Below, piece by piece: positions 1-8,340 of a stretch of 64,000 bases of DNA. Every line of letters begins with the position of its first letter. Position 1 is the first letter of the stretch. The notes under the pieces are model-generated. The model saw nothing but the letters and a program-made list of their open reading frames with translations, was not told where the DNA came from and made no database searches. Location: the NCBI RefSeq assembly GCF_020386615.1, contig NZ_CP077769.1, positions 5,815,501 through 5,879,500 of the forward strand, read 5' to 3'. The translations under genes were made by a program, and so were the position numbers. Origin of the DNA: Chitinophaga pendula (lineage in GTDB: Bacteria > Bacteroidota > Bacteroidia > Chitinophagales > Chitinophagaceae).

Positions 1-1
1 G

Positions 2-1195
2 GCTATTTACACGGATATGGCTATATGCCCTTGGAATAAATCCAATCAGCTGGTACGTATTGCACTGAAAGGTAAGTCAGTGACTACGGATAAACTTCCC
101 GCGTCCAACCTGGTATTCCTCATCGACGTGTCAGGCTCTATGGAATCGGCGAACAAACTGCCACTTGTAAAGCAGGCCTTCAAGGCGCTGGTACAGCAAC
201 TTCGCCCGGCAGATCACGTATCTATAGTGGTGTATGCAGGTGCCGCAGGGCTGGTATTACCGAGTACAGCTGGTAACGAAAAGACAACGATCCTCGATGC
301 ATTGGACAAACTCGAAGCAGGTGGTTCTACAGCAGGAGGGGCCGGCATACAGCTAGCATACCGTACAGCAGCCGAACATTTCATCAAGTCAGGCAACAAC
401 CGGGTTATCTTGGCTACTGATGGCGATTTCAATGTAGGAGCGTCCAGCGATGGCGAATTACAACGTATCATAGAAAAAGAAAAAGAGAAAGGTATTTTCC
501 TGTCAGTGCTCGGCTTTGGTATGGGTAATTATAAGGATAACAAACTGGAATTGCTGGCAGACAAAGGCAATGGCAACTATGCATACATCGACAATTTCGA
601 GGAGGCACGCCGCACTTTTGTTACTGAGTTTGGCGGTACGTTATTTACCATCGCCAAAGATGTAAAGCTCCAGATAGAATTTAACCCACGTTTTGTCAGC
701 TCTTACCGATTGGTAGGATATGAGAACCGTCTCCTACATGACGAGGATTTCAATGATGATAAAAAAGATGCCGGAGATATGGGAGCCGGGCATACGGTGA
801 CAGCATTATATGAAATCGTACCGACGAATAAGGCCCGCCGTATCGACAATGCACCCGTAGACCCTTTAAAATACCAGGAATATATAACCCGTAATAATAA
901 GGAGGAAGTCCTCACCGTAAAACTCAGGTACAAACAACCCGATTCGAACAAGAGCCAGTTGATCAGTCAGATCTTACCACTTAACCGTCAGCAAATCCAG
1001 CAGGCCCCGGCAGATTTCCGTATGGCAGCTGCGGTAGCTTCCTTTGGCATGTTATTACGTAATTCAGCTTTTAAAGGAGATGCCAGCTTTGATGAAGTGC
1101 TGGCATTAGCGACCCAGTCAAAAGAAAACGACCCAGAAGGGTATCGCTCGGAATTCATTCAGCTGGTCAAAAAGGCCGCATTATTGAAAAAGTAA
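2..1195 (+). CDS. VWA domain protein, YfbK-like (5' end outside the window)
   Basis: This is the 3' part of a von Willebrand factor A protein. The reading frame is open to the first base of the window, and the first ATG (17) lies just before the conserved CPWN segment that YfbK-type proteins have in mid-sequence, so the real start is upstream. Counted from that ATG, the MIDAS metal-binding motif DVSGS is at residues 37-41, with a threonine near 102 and ATDGDFN near 131. The C-terminal part resembles the DUF3520 region found in this family. Members are usually exported or lipid-anchored with an N-terminal von_Willebrand segment, which cannot be seen here. The ligand is unknown. The VWA call is firm; the YfbK subfamily is judged by eye. 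Confidence 0.88.
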   Translation, partial: AIYTDMAICPWNKSNQLVRIALKGKSVTTDKLPASNLVFLIDVSGSMESANKLPLVKQAFKALVQQLRPADHVSIVVYAGAAGLVLPSTAGNEKTTILDALDKLEAGGSTAGGAGIQLAYRTAAEHFIKSGNNRVILATDGDFNVGASSDGELQRIIEKEKEKGIFLSVLGFGMGNYKDNKLELLADKGNGNYAYIDNFEEARRTFVTEFGGTLFTIAKDVKLQIEFNPRFVSSYRLVGYENRLLHDEDFNDDKKDAGDMGAGHTVTALYEIVPTNKARRIDNAPVDPLKYQEYITRNNKEEVLTVKLRYKQPDSNKSQLISQILPLNRQQIQQAPADFRMAAAVASFGMLLRNSAFKGDASFDEVLALATQSKENDPEGYRSEFIQLVKKAALLKK

Positions 1196-1222
1196 GACTG
1201 TAGCTACTCCGCAAAGGTTCCA

Positions 1223-1256
1223 GGGTTTATTACGTGTACATATGCGTAATAAACCC
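1223..1256 (+). terminator. Hairpin after the VWA gene
   Basis: A perfect 12-bp inverted repeat (GGGTTTATTACG at 1223-1234, complement at 1245-1256) with a 10-nt loop lies 27 bp after the VWA stop codon. There is no clear T-run after it, so it may be an mRNA 3'-end stabiliser or a weak terminator. Confidence 0.5.
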
Positions 1257-1377
1257 TCCTGGCGGTCATCCTATTCATCACTTCCTCTTCTGTCAACCGG
1301 CAGTGAACTTTCTTCACACAGAGATATGCCCAGAACTCCCTAAAAAATTGTTATTTTGCCTCTCGAAATAGAAGCAA

Positions 1378-2034
1378 ATGATAATAAACTTGAGTGATAC
1401 CAACTCGCTTGTAGGAGAATGGCTAAGCGAGATCAGGAGTGTTGACGTACAAACGGACAGAATGCGCTTCCGTCGTAATATGGAACGTCTGGGCGAAATT
1501 GCCGCATACGAGATCAGCAAGACGCTGGAATATGTGGACAAAGAAGTACAGACCCCTATGGGCTTCGCAACCTGCCGTGTATTAAAAGAACAACCTGTAC
1601 TGGCTACTATCCTCAGGGCTGGACTGGCGCTTCACCAGGGGCTGCTTCATTATTATGATAAAGCAGACCATGCATTTATCTCTGCTTACCGCAAACACAA
1701 CAGAGATGGCTCTTTTGATATCAACCTGGAGTACGTTTCCAGTCCATCAATAGATGGACAAGTGGTGATTCTGTCCGATCCTATGCTGGCCACCGGTGCT
1801 TCTCTGGTGAAAACCATCGAACACCTGCAGGATATTGGCAAGCCCAAGCATATCCACCTGGTAGTAGCCATTGCCTGTACCGTTGGCATTGAATACGTGC
1901 TACGTAACACCGACAGTACCAACCTGAGCATATGGGCAGGTGATATTGACGATGAATTAACTGCCAAAGGGTATATTGTACCAGGCCTGGGTGATGCAGG
2001 AGATCTTGCATTTGGCAATAAACTGCAACAATAA
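1378..2034 (+). CDS. upp: Uracil phosphoribosyltransferase
   Basis: Converts uracil and PRPP to UMP in cytoplasmic pyrimidine salvage. The 218-residue protein has the PRPP-binding loop ILSDPMLATGAS at about 131-142 and the C-terminal uracil-binding segment GDAGDLAFGNK, both diagnostic of Upp. Length fits the family (about 208-218). It starts at ATG 1378 and is a single gene: the VWA gene upstream ends in a hairpin, and 268 bp separate it from the porP-like gene. No regulator site was recognised. Identification is secure. Confidence 0.96.
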   Translation: MIINLSDTNSLVGEWLSEIRSVDVQTDRMRFRRNMERLGEIAAYEISKTLEYVDKEVQTPMGFATCRVLKEQPVLATILRAGLALHQGLLHYYDKADHAFISAYRKHNRDGSFDINLEYVSSPSIDGQVVILSDPMLATGASLVKTIEHLQDIGKPKHIHLVVAIACTVGIEYVLRNTDSTNLSIWAGDIDDELTAKGYIVPGLGDAGDLAFGNKLQQ

Positions 2035-2230
2035 GCGCCAACCTACCGCTTCAACACCGCAAAGACTAGTAAGTATAAGTAAGGAAAAAGGTATAGATAG
2101 CCGACTTAAGAAGAAAAATTGAAAACCTTTATCTATTAAGTGGCTGAATAACAACATTGCGCTCATCACACTTGGCACATACACCGGGGAAGGCTTTGTG
2201 AATGAATTACAAACTATTATATAGTTTTAA

Positions 2231-2261
2231 TTTGAAATATGAATGCTTGTTTGTACCTTCA
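2231..2261 (+). promoter_or_regulatory. Possible Bacteroidota promoter for the PorP/SprF gene
   Basis: TTTG at 2231-2234 is followed after exactly 19 nt by TACCTTCA at 2254-2261. This has the spacing of the TTTG-N19-TAnnTTTG consensus but only a partial -7 match. It lies 41 bp before the ATG. Confidence 0.35.
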
Positions 2262-2302
2262 CGCGGTGCCATGTGCTCCCTATACGAAAAGCTTAAATTA
2301 TT

Positions 2303-3319
2303 ATGAAAAAAGCTTTACTGGTTTTAGCCATCCTATTCTATTTAAACCCGCTTCGGGCGCAAGACCCGCATTTTTCGCAGTTCTTTGCCTCCCCGTTGAC
2401 GCTCAATCCTGCATTTACCGGCCTTTTCTCTGGTGATTATCGTATTTCAGGTAATTATAGATCACAATGGAGAAGCATTGCCAGTCCCTATGTAACAGGG
2501 ACACTGGCCGCTGACTTCGGCATCCTGAAAAATGCTATTTCCTATACTGATATATGGGGAGTAGGTATTATGGCGATGTACGACAGGAGTGGGGCCGGTG
2601 CACTCACCTCCAACTATATTGCTTTTAGTACGGCTTATCATAAAGGATTGGACCCTGAGGGTAACCATACCCTGGCTATCGGCCTACAAGGCGCCTTCGT
2701 GCAAAAAAGGGTGGATATGTCCAAACTGATATTCGAAAATCAGATTGATAATAATGGTTTCAACCCTTCCATTCCGAGCAACGAGGTACTGGTCAATCCT
2801 AAGATCTCTTATTTTGATCCGAATGTCGGTATTTTATATAATGGACTTGTAGGCGAAGCTTCAAACATTTATGCAGGTGCTTCTTACTATCATGTCACCC
2901 AACCTACGGAGACCTTCATGGGGCAGAACAACAACCGGCTGAGCTACCGCTGGACCATCCATGGTGGCGGTTCTTTCCCGGTGGGTAGCAACGGTAACCG
3001 CATCCACGCCAGTGCCTTATATATGAAACAGAGTACAGCCTCCGAGACATCGTTGGGTGCTGCTTATGGTTTCCTCTTAAATGGGATGAGCGATGACCCT
3101 ACCGTATTTTATATCGGTAGCTGGTTCAGGTTGAAAGATGCGGTGAACCCATATATAGGTTTGGAATTTAAGGGATTTCAATTCGGCCTTTCTTACGATA
3201 CCAACGTATCTACGTTAAAGCCGGCATCCAACTACCGGGGTGGTATGGAGATATCTGTTATCTACATACGTCAGCGTAACGAAAACAGTAAGTACAAAAC
3301 CCTCTGTCCGAAATTCTAA
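2303..3319 (+). CDS. PorP/SprF family type IX secretion outer-membrane protein
   Basis: A 338-residue exported protein with an N-terminal signal peptide (about residues 1-20, ending LRAQ) followed by the typical PorP/SprF opening (DPHFSQFFASPLTLNPAFTG) and alternating beta-strand segments consistent with an outer-membrane barrel. PorP/SprF proteins are paralogous and are often encoded next to the large surface adhesin that they help attach. Here neither neighbour is an adhesin, so the gene is solitary and its partner cannot be named. The start at ATG 2303 gives a good signal peptide. An upstream in-frame extension is not needed. Family assignment is strong; the specific role is not. Confidence 0.9.
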   Translation: MKKALLVLAILFYLNPLRAQDPHFSQFFASPLTLNPAFTGLFSGDYRISGNYRSQWRSIASPYVTGTLAADFGILKNAISYTDIWGVGIMAMYDRSGAGALTSNYIAFSTAYHKGLDPEGNHTLAIGLQGAFVQKRVDMSKLIFENQIDNNGFNPSIPSNEVLVNPKISYFDPNVGILYNGLVGEASNIYAGASYYHVTQPTETFMGQNNNRLSYRWTIHGGGSFPVGSNGNRIHASALYMKQSTASETSLGAAYGFLLNGMSDDPTVFYIGSWFRLKDAVNPYIGLEFKGFQFGLSYDTNVSTLKPASNYRGGMEISVIYIRQRNENSKYKTLCPKF

Positions 3320-3344
3320 TAACACAATCTTAATCCGTTATATA

Positions 3345-3388
3345 AAAAGCGGTGTTTGCTTGAACCAACCGGGCAGAACACCGCTTTT
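3345..3388 (+). terminator. Intrinsic terminator of the PorP/SprF gene
   Basis: A 12-bp perfect stem (AAAAGCGGTGTT at 3345-3356, complement at 3377-3388) with a 20-nt loop, 25 bp after the stop codon and followed by a T-rich stretch. Confidence 0.8.
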
Positions 3389-3531
3389 CTGTCTTTAGCG
3401 CCCTAAATCCATGTGCAGGCCCTTGTTTTCCCGCGCTCGCCTGCCGACTATTGCCGATTTATTGTTAATTTAGTTGCCTTGATAATTAGTTACTTAGGAT
3501 AATTATCCTGTTACCATTAAAAAAAAGGCGC

Positions 3532-4296
3532 TTGTTTTCATTCAGAGAAATACTTGGATCAGTGCAGGCCTACGGTAAGGCACATCAATTTATTCTGCAA
3601 CATAAGCTATGGAAGTGGATCTTAGTCCCTGGCATCATTTATTGTCTGCTCTTTATTACAGGTATTTACTTTGTATGGGGCTATTCTGGTGATTTCGTGG
3701 AATTCCTGTTCAATCTGTTGCCAGTAAAAACCTGGATCCAGGATATGGAAAGCAGCTGGATTAGTTTCTTCTTCATTTTGCTGGGTTTCTCCATCCGGAT
3801 CATATTCCTGGTCTTATATTTTTCTTTATATAAGTACCTGTTCCTGATAGTGGCATCTCCCTTATTTGCTTATCTCTCGGAAAAGACCGAAGCCATCCTC
3901 CAACACCAGGATTTCCCCTTCAGCACCTCACAATTCATGAAAGATATTGTACGGGGAGTACGGCTGTCATTCCGGAACCTGTTGTACCAAACACTTTCCC
4001 TACTGGCAATATTCCTATTGTCATTTATTCCGTTGGTTGGTTGGATCACGCCGATGATCGCATTCTTTATAGAGTGTTACTTCTTTGGATTTTCTATGTT
4101 GGATTATAGTTGCGAAAGACATCGTCTCAGCATGAAAGACAGTATTTTGTTTGTCAAACAGCATAGAGGAATGGCCTTTGGTAATGGCCTGGTATTTTAC
4201 CTGTTCATGTTCGTCCCTGTCATTGGCTGGATATTAGCACCGTCCTATGCCGTTATCGCCGCCACTATTCATATCCATGATAAAAAACTGCTTTGA
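3532..4296 (+). CDS. EI24 domain integral membrane protein
   Basis: A 254-residue protein with about five to six hydrophobic helices (about 30-50, 75-120, 140-175, 180-200, 220-245), matching the EI24/CysZ-like family seen across Bacteroidota. The function of most bacterial members is unknown; CysZ transports sulfate in proteobacteria, but nothing here supports that specific role. The frame opens after a stop at 3487-3489 and contains no ATG before the conserved N-terminus, so a TTG start at 3532 is the best choice. Its stop codon overlaps the next gene's start (TGATG), which implies translational coupling with the methyltransferase. Confidence 0.8.
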   Translation: MFSFREILGSVQAYGKAHQFILQHKLWKWILVPGIIYCLLFITGIYFVWGYSGDFVEFLFNLLPVKTWIQDMESSWISFFFILLGFSIRIIFLVLYFSLYKYLFLIVASPLFAYLSEKTEAILQHQDFPFSTSQFMKDIVRGVRLSFRNLLYQTLSLLAIFLLSFIPLVGWITPMIAFFIECYFFGFSMLDYSCERHRLSMKDSILFVKQHRGMAFGNGLVFYLFMFVPVIGWILAPSYAVIAATIHIHDKKLL

Positions 4297-4997
4297 TGCA
4301 ATCTTTAGGTAAAGTATATCTTATTCCTACCGTATTAAGCGGTGATGCGCTCCATACGTTGCCAGCTGCTATTACAAGCATCGCACAGCAGTTACGTGTA
4401 TTTTTTGTAGAGAATGAACGAACCGCCCGTCGTTTTCTGAAAGCGCTGGACCGAAACATTAATATCGACGAGCTTCAGCTGCATATGATGCATGAAAATC
4501 ATCCTCCGGATACACAATTGGCTAAAAAATTACTGCTGAGCGGTACGGATGTTGGTATTATCAGTGAAGCGGGGTGTCCCGCCATCGCTGATCCTGGCCA
4601 TCTGATCGTACAAATTGCGCACAGCGTAGATGCGCCGGTCATTCCTATGGTAGGCCCCAGTTCCATATTGCTGGCCTTAATGGCGTCGGGTATGAATGGA
4701 CAGCATTTTCAGTTTGTCGGTTATCTGCCAGTAAAACCCTTCGAACGGGTAAAGGCGATACGCGACCTGGAAGCTACCGCACATAAAAAGAAACAGACCC
4801 AGATATTTATAGAGACCCCTTATCGGAATAATCAGCTTCTAAAAGATATTCTCGATAATTGTAAGGACTTCACCCAGCTGTGTATTGCAGCAGATATAAC
4901 AGGACCGGAAGAATATATCAAAACAAAGACAGTCAAAGACTGGAAAAAATCCCTACCCGAACTGCATAAACGTCCTGCTATCTTCTTGATGCTTTAG
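4296..4997 (+). CDS. SAM-dependent methyltransferase, RsmI-like (tetrapyrrole methylase fold)
   Basis: A 233-residue protein of the TP-methylase superfamily close to RsmI, the 16S rRNA C1402 2'-O-methyltransferase. It has the hallmark ISEAGCPAIADPG segment and a VGPSSILLALMASG segment, corresponding to the RsmI SAM-binding elements. It is shorter than canonical RsmI (about 280 residues) and lacks its C-terminal extension, as does a Bacteroidota paralogue group. Its substrate is therefore uncertain. The ATG at 4296 overlaps the stop of the EI24 gene by one base and is preferred over the TTG one codon earlier. Confidence 0.85.
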   Translation: MQSLGKVYLIPTVLSGDALHTLPAAITSIAQQLRVFFVENERTARRFLKALDRNINIDELQLHMMHENHPPDTQLAKKLLLSGTDVGIISEAGCPAIADPGHLIVQIAHSVDAPVIPMVGPSSILLALMASGMNGQHFQFVGYLPVKPFERVKAIRDLEATAHKKKQTQIFIETPYRNNQLLKDILDNCKDFTQLCIAADITGPEEYIKTKTVKDWKKSLPELHKRPAIFLML

Positions 4998-5014
4998 TCC
5001 TTCTGATAAAAAAA

Positions 5015-5049
5015 GTCACATAGCGACTTGTTACTACTCGCTATGTGAC
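5015..5049 (-). terminator. Terminator of the small membrane-anchored protein gene
   Basis: An 11-bp perfect stem (GTCACATAGCG / complement) with a 13-nt loop. On the minus strand it is followed by a run of seven T (complement of the A-run at 5008-5014), so it stops transcription from the minus gene ending at 5077. It also lies 17 bp past the stop of the plus-strand methyltransferase. Confidence 0.8.
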
Positions 5050-5076
5050 CTTCGATCCGTATTAACAATATGTTAT

Positions 5077-5454
5077 TTATTGTGTTGGTTCGCTGACAGT
5101 CAATACACTATCAACGATAAAATTGCTAAAGCCTCTCCAGGGTAATGCCCCCAGATACTCCTTATAGTGCAGCTCTACAGACTTACCACTGGCTTTCATC
5201 AGCTGCTGAGCTACCCTTTCGTCTTTTACAGAAAACATAAACTCGTTGGACTGTATAGCCCCTGGCTGTTTGGACCTGTATCCGCTTTGGATCAGGCGAC
5301 CTTCATAGGTCTTGAAGACATAACCTTTCTCTACAAAATAGTTAAGTTCTCCAGCCTTCACTCCCTTACCAAATACGAAGTAGTATTTGTAGAATGCGAA
5401 GGCGGCAGCCACCAATATCAGTATACTGACAACCAGGAATACAAATCTGCGCAT
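5077..5454 (-). CDS. Small membrane-anchored protein, function unknown
   Basis: A 125-residue protein with one N-terminal transmembrane helix or uncleaved signal (about residues 4-22) and a soluble remainder rich in beta-type sequence (KGYVFKTYEGRL, ALPWRGFSNFIVDSVL). Similar short proteins occur in Chitinophagaceae and are sometimes mislabelled as 6-phosphogluconate dehydrogenase. No catalytic motif of that enzyme is visible. It is 43 bp downstream of the M28 peptidase gene in the same direction and may be co-transcribed with it. A strong terminator follows. Confidence 0.75.
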   Translation of the reverse strand: MRRFVFLVVSILILVAAAFAFYKYYFVFGKGVKAGELNYFVEKGYVFKTYEGRLIQSGYRSKQPGAIQSNEFMFSVKDERVAQQLMKASGKSVELHYKEYLGALPWRGFSNFIVDSVLTVSEPTQ

Positions 5455-5497
5455 ATAGATTTTTTTCTGACCTTAATAATCAATAACCATACCCTAT

Positions 5498-6877
5498 TTA
5501 GAGACCGTATCTGTCTACCAGGTAAACAAGTGCGCCCATGCTCAAAGCGCCTAACTCCAGCTCTCTTTTGTTCACTGCTTCAAATACGTCGGAGGCCGCA
5601 TGGTGCACATCAAAATAACGCTGCGAATCCGGTAAAAGTTCAGCCAGGATGGTAGTATTAAACGTACGAGCCAATGGTTCAATATCAGTCCCACCGCCTG
5701 GCTCGTCAAAATCATATACGCCATAGGGCAGGAACAGCGGGCGCCAGGATTTTACCTTCTCCCGTTTTTCCGATGGTATAGTCAACGAAAAGCCTCTTGG
5801 TGAAAATCCACCTGCATCACTTTCCAATGCGAAGAGATGTTTTTCTCCCGCTGCCTTGGCCGCTTCTGCATACTTGCGACCGCCTCTTACACCATTTTCT
5901 TCATTGGCAAAAAGTACAACACGGATAGTATGTTTCGGCCTTATTCCCAACGCCTTAAAAGCGCGTAATACCTCGATCGATTGTACACATCCCGTGCCAT
6001 CATCATGTGCGCCTTCGGCGACATCCCAGGAGTCCAGGTGGCCCCCCACGGTGATATATTCATTCGGAAACTCGCTTCCTTTCAACTCCCCAATCACATT
6101 GTGCCCTGTCACCTCTGGCAACATTTCGCAGTTCGTACGTAGGTATACCTTATCCGTAGGTCGCTGTTTAATATGCTCGCTCAGACGACCGGCATCCTCC
6201 AAACCAATCGCTACAGCAGGTATCTTGGGGAAAGAGTCGTTATAAACCATCGATCCAGTATGCGGGAAATTATTCGCTCCATGTGTCATCGAACGTACGA
6301 TAACCGCCAGCGCACCGTATTTAGCCGCCCTGCTGGCACCTTGCGCACGATATCGCGCCGCATCTCCATAAGATTTGAAAGTCTTAATGAATTTGGGATT
6401 AAACGCATAATTATAGAATACGATCTTACCTTTTATCTGATCCTTTTTTGTCTCCAGATCATCAAATGATGCTACTTCCAATACCGATGCTGTAACGCCC
6501 TTTGGACCACTACCCAGGGAATTCCCCAGCGCCAGTACCTGTAAGGGAATACCATTCTTCTTGTCTCCACTTAAGATACGTACCTCTTCTTTGGCCCCTC
6601 TTACCCAATGGGGTACCTGACAAGCCTGAAGATACACCGTATCTGCACCGGCAGCTTTCAACGCCTGTACACCCCATTGTTCTGCCTGAAGCATCTGCGG
6701 GGAACCGGCTAACCGGCCTCCCACCTTTTTAGTTAGCGTCCTTAAATTTTCATATGCGGTGCTATGTGTCAGCACTTCATCCGCCAACTGACGAATAGCG
6801 AGAGAATCATTTTGCTGCTGGGCTTGCGTGACAGGCATCCCCCATACTAAAAGTAGTGGTAAAAAAAACTGTTTCAT
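5498..6877 (-). CDS. M28 family zinc peptidase with PA insert
   Basis: A 459-residue exported metallopeptidase. The signal peptide covers about residues 1-19 (ending VTQAQ), a protease-associated domain lies about 110-230, and the M28 catalytic domain runs from about 265 to 455. Co-catalytic zinc ligands are visible: GGHLDSWD (His, Asp), HDDGTG (bridging Asp), NEENG (Glu-Glu), ESDAGG (Asp) and HHAASD (His). The family contains aminopeptidases and carboxypeptidases that act on small peptides in the periplasm or outside the cell. It is divergent from bshA, with 262 bp between them. Exact substrate is not predictable. Confidence 0.92.
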   Translation of the reverse strand: MKQFFLPLLLVWGMPVTQAQQQNDSLAIRQLADEVLTHSTAYENLRTLTKKVGGRLAGSPQMLQAEQWGVQALKAAGADTVYLQACQVPHWVRGAKEEVRILSGDKKNGIPLQVLALGNSLGSGPKGVTASVLEVASFDDLETKKDQIKGKIVFYNYAFNPKFIKTFKSYGDAARYRAQGASRAAKYGALAVIVRSMTHGANNFPHTGSMVYNDSFPKIPAVAIGLEDAGRLSEHIKQRPTDKVYLRTNCEMLPEVTGHNVIGELKGSEFPNEYITVGGHLDSWDVAEGAHDDGTGCVQSIEVLRAFKALGIRPKHTIRVVLFANEENGVRGGRKYAEAAKAAGEKHLFALESDAGGFSPRGFSLTIPSEKREKVKSWRPLFLPYGVYDFDEPGGGTDIEPLARTFNTTILAELLPDSQRYFDVHHAASDVFEAVNKRELELGALSMGALVYLVDRYGL

Positions 6878-7139
6878 CAGGGAATATATTTGGTTGCTTA
6901 AAAGTTGGAGGTGGTTTCCATTACAGCATTAAATCTAGCAATAAAAATGATTACTGCCAGCATCCTACCCTCCCAAAAGGGCAAAGATGCGTTTATTCAT
7001 TTTTTAAACTACCTTCGACACGCCAAAGCTGGAAGTAAAGACCCAAATAGTTAGTCGGCTAAATGAACTGACCGGGTACCTGCTGACAGGCAGAAGCGCT
7101 AAAAAACAACACGTTACGCGTTCATAAAAAAGGAAACAA

Positions 7140-8264
7140 ATGCGCATAGGAATAGTATGCTATCCCACTTACGGCGGAAGTGGAGTCCTGGCAACCGAAT
7201 TAGGTAAAGCACTGGCTGATAAAGGCCATATGGTGCACTTCATTACCTACCAACAACCTGTAAGACTTAACGCCTTTCACGCCAATATATATTATCACGA
7301 AGTACAAGTACCTACCTACCCGCTCTTTGACTTTCCCCCCTATGAATCTGCCCTGAGCAGTACCATGGTAGATGTCATACTGAACCAAAAGCTCGACCTG
7401 CTACACGTCCACTATGCCATCCCGCATGCCTCTACCGCCTACCTGGCCAAACAGATCGTAGCCAAACAGGGAATGAAAGTACCCTTTATCACCACCCTGC
7501 ATGGCACAGATATCACACTGGTAGGGAAAGATAAAACGTACGCACCGGTAGTCACCTTCTCCATCAATGAGTCAGATGCTATCACAGCAGTATCAGAAAA
7601 TCTCCGCGAAGAAACATACAAGTCCTTCCAGATTCAAAAGGACATAGACGTTATCTACAACTTCGTGGATACAGAACGCTTCAAACGCCGCGACCTTTCT
7701 CATTTCAGAAAAGCGATCGCTCCAAATGATGAAAAGATACTGCTCCACGTTTCTAACTTCCGTAAAGTAAAGCGCGTACCCGATGTGGTAAAGGTATTCA
7801 AGCAGGTAAGAGAACAAATGCCGGCAAAATTATTACTGGTGGGTGATGGTCCGGACCGCCCTACTATCGAATGCATGTGCAGGGAGTTACAACTCTGTGA
7901 CGACATCCGTTTTGTCGGCAAACAGGAACAACTGGAAGATGTAATGTCGATCAGTGATCTCTTCGTACTTCCTTCCGAATATGAAAGCTTCGGGCTTGCA
8001 GCATTAGAGGCAATGGCATCTGAAGTGCCGGTACTTTCTTCTAATGCAGGTGGTTTGCCGGAGATCAATATTCAGGGAGAAACAGGCTATATGAGCCCCG
8101 TCGGAGATGTTGATGATATGGCGGCTCATGCTATCCGTTTGCTGAAAGATGATCAAAAGCTGGCAGCAATGCGTAAAGGCGCATTAGCGCAAGCCAGCCG
8201 CTTCCATATTGACAATATCATCCCTCAGTATGAAGCCCTTTATGAAAAAGTAATCAGAGGATAA
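7140..8264 (+). CDS. bshA: N-acetyl-alpha-D-glucosaminyl L-malate synthase
   Basis: First enzyme of bacillithiol synthesis: transfers GlcNAc from UDP-GlcNAc to L-malate. The 374-residue GT4/GT-B protein begins with the BshA-typical GIVCYPTYGGSGVLATELG, has HGTDITLVG in the middle, and carries the nucleotide-sugar EX7E motif in YESFGLAALEAMA near residues 280-292. Length matches characterised BshA (about 377). The start is ATG 7140. bshB and bshC are not in the window. The gene stands alone between a divergent peptidase gene and its own terminator. Confidence 0.94.
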   Translation: MRIGIVCYPTYGGSGVLATELGKALADKGHMVHFITYQQPVRLNAFHANIYYHEVQVPTYPLFDFPPYESALSSTMVDVILNQKLDLLHVHYAIPHASTAYLAKQIVAKQGMKVPFITTLHGTDITLVGKDKTYAPVVTFSINESDAITAVSENLREETYKSFQIQKDIDVIYNFVDTERFKRRDLSHFRKAIAPNDEKILLHVSNFRKVKRVPDVVKVFKQVREQMPAKLLLVGDGPDRPTIECMCRELQLCDDIRFVGKQEQLEDVMSISDLFVLPSEYESFGLAALEAMASEVPVLSSNAGGLPEINIQGETGYMSPVGDVDDMAAHAIRLLKDDQKLAAMRKGALAQASRFHIDNIIPQYEALYEKVIRG

Positions 8265-8282
8265 CGATCAGATATCACAAAG

Positions 8283-8317
8283 AAACGGGGCTGTCTCTTA
8301 TAGAGACAGCCCCGTTT
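8283..8317 (+). terminator. Terminator of bshA
   Basis: A 16-bp perfect stem (AAACGGGGCTGTCTCT / complement) with a 3-nt loop, followed by TATTTTT. It lies between the converging bshA and EnvC-like genes and could also act on the minus strand. Confidence 0.9.
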
Positions 8318-8340
8318 TATTTTTCCTTAAATATTATGCG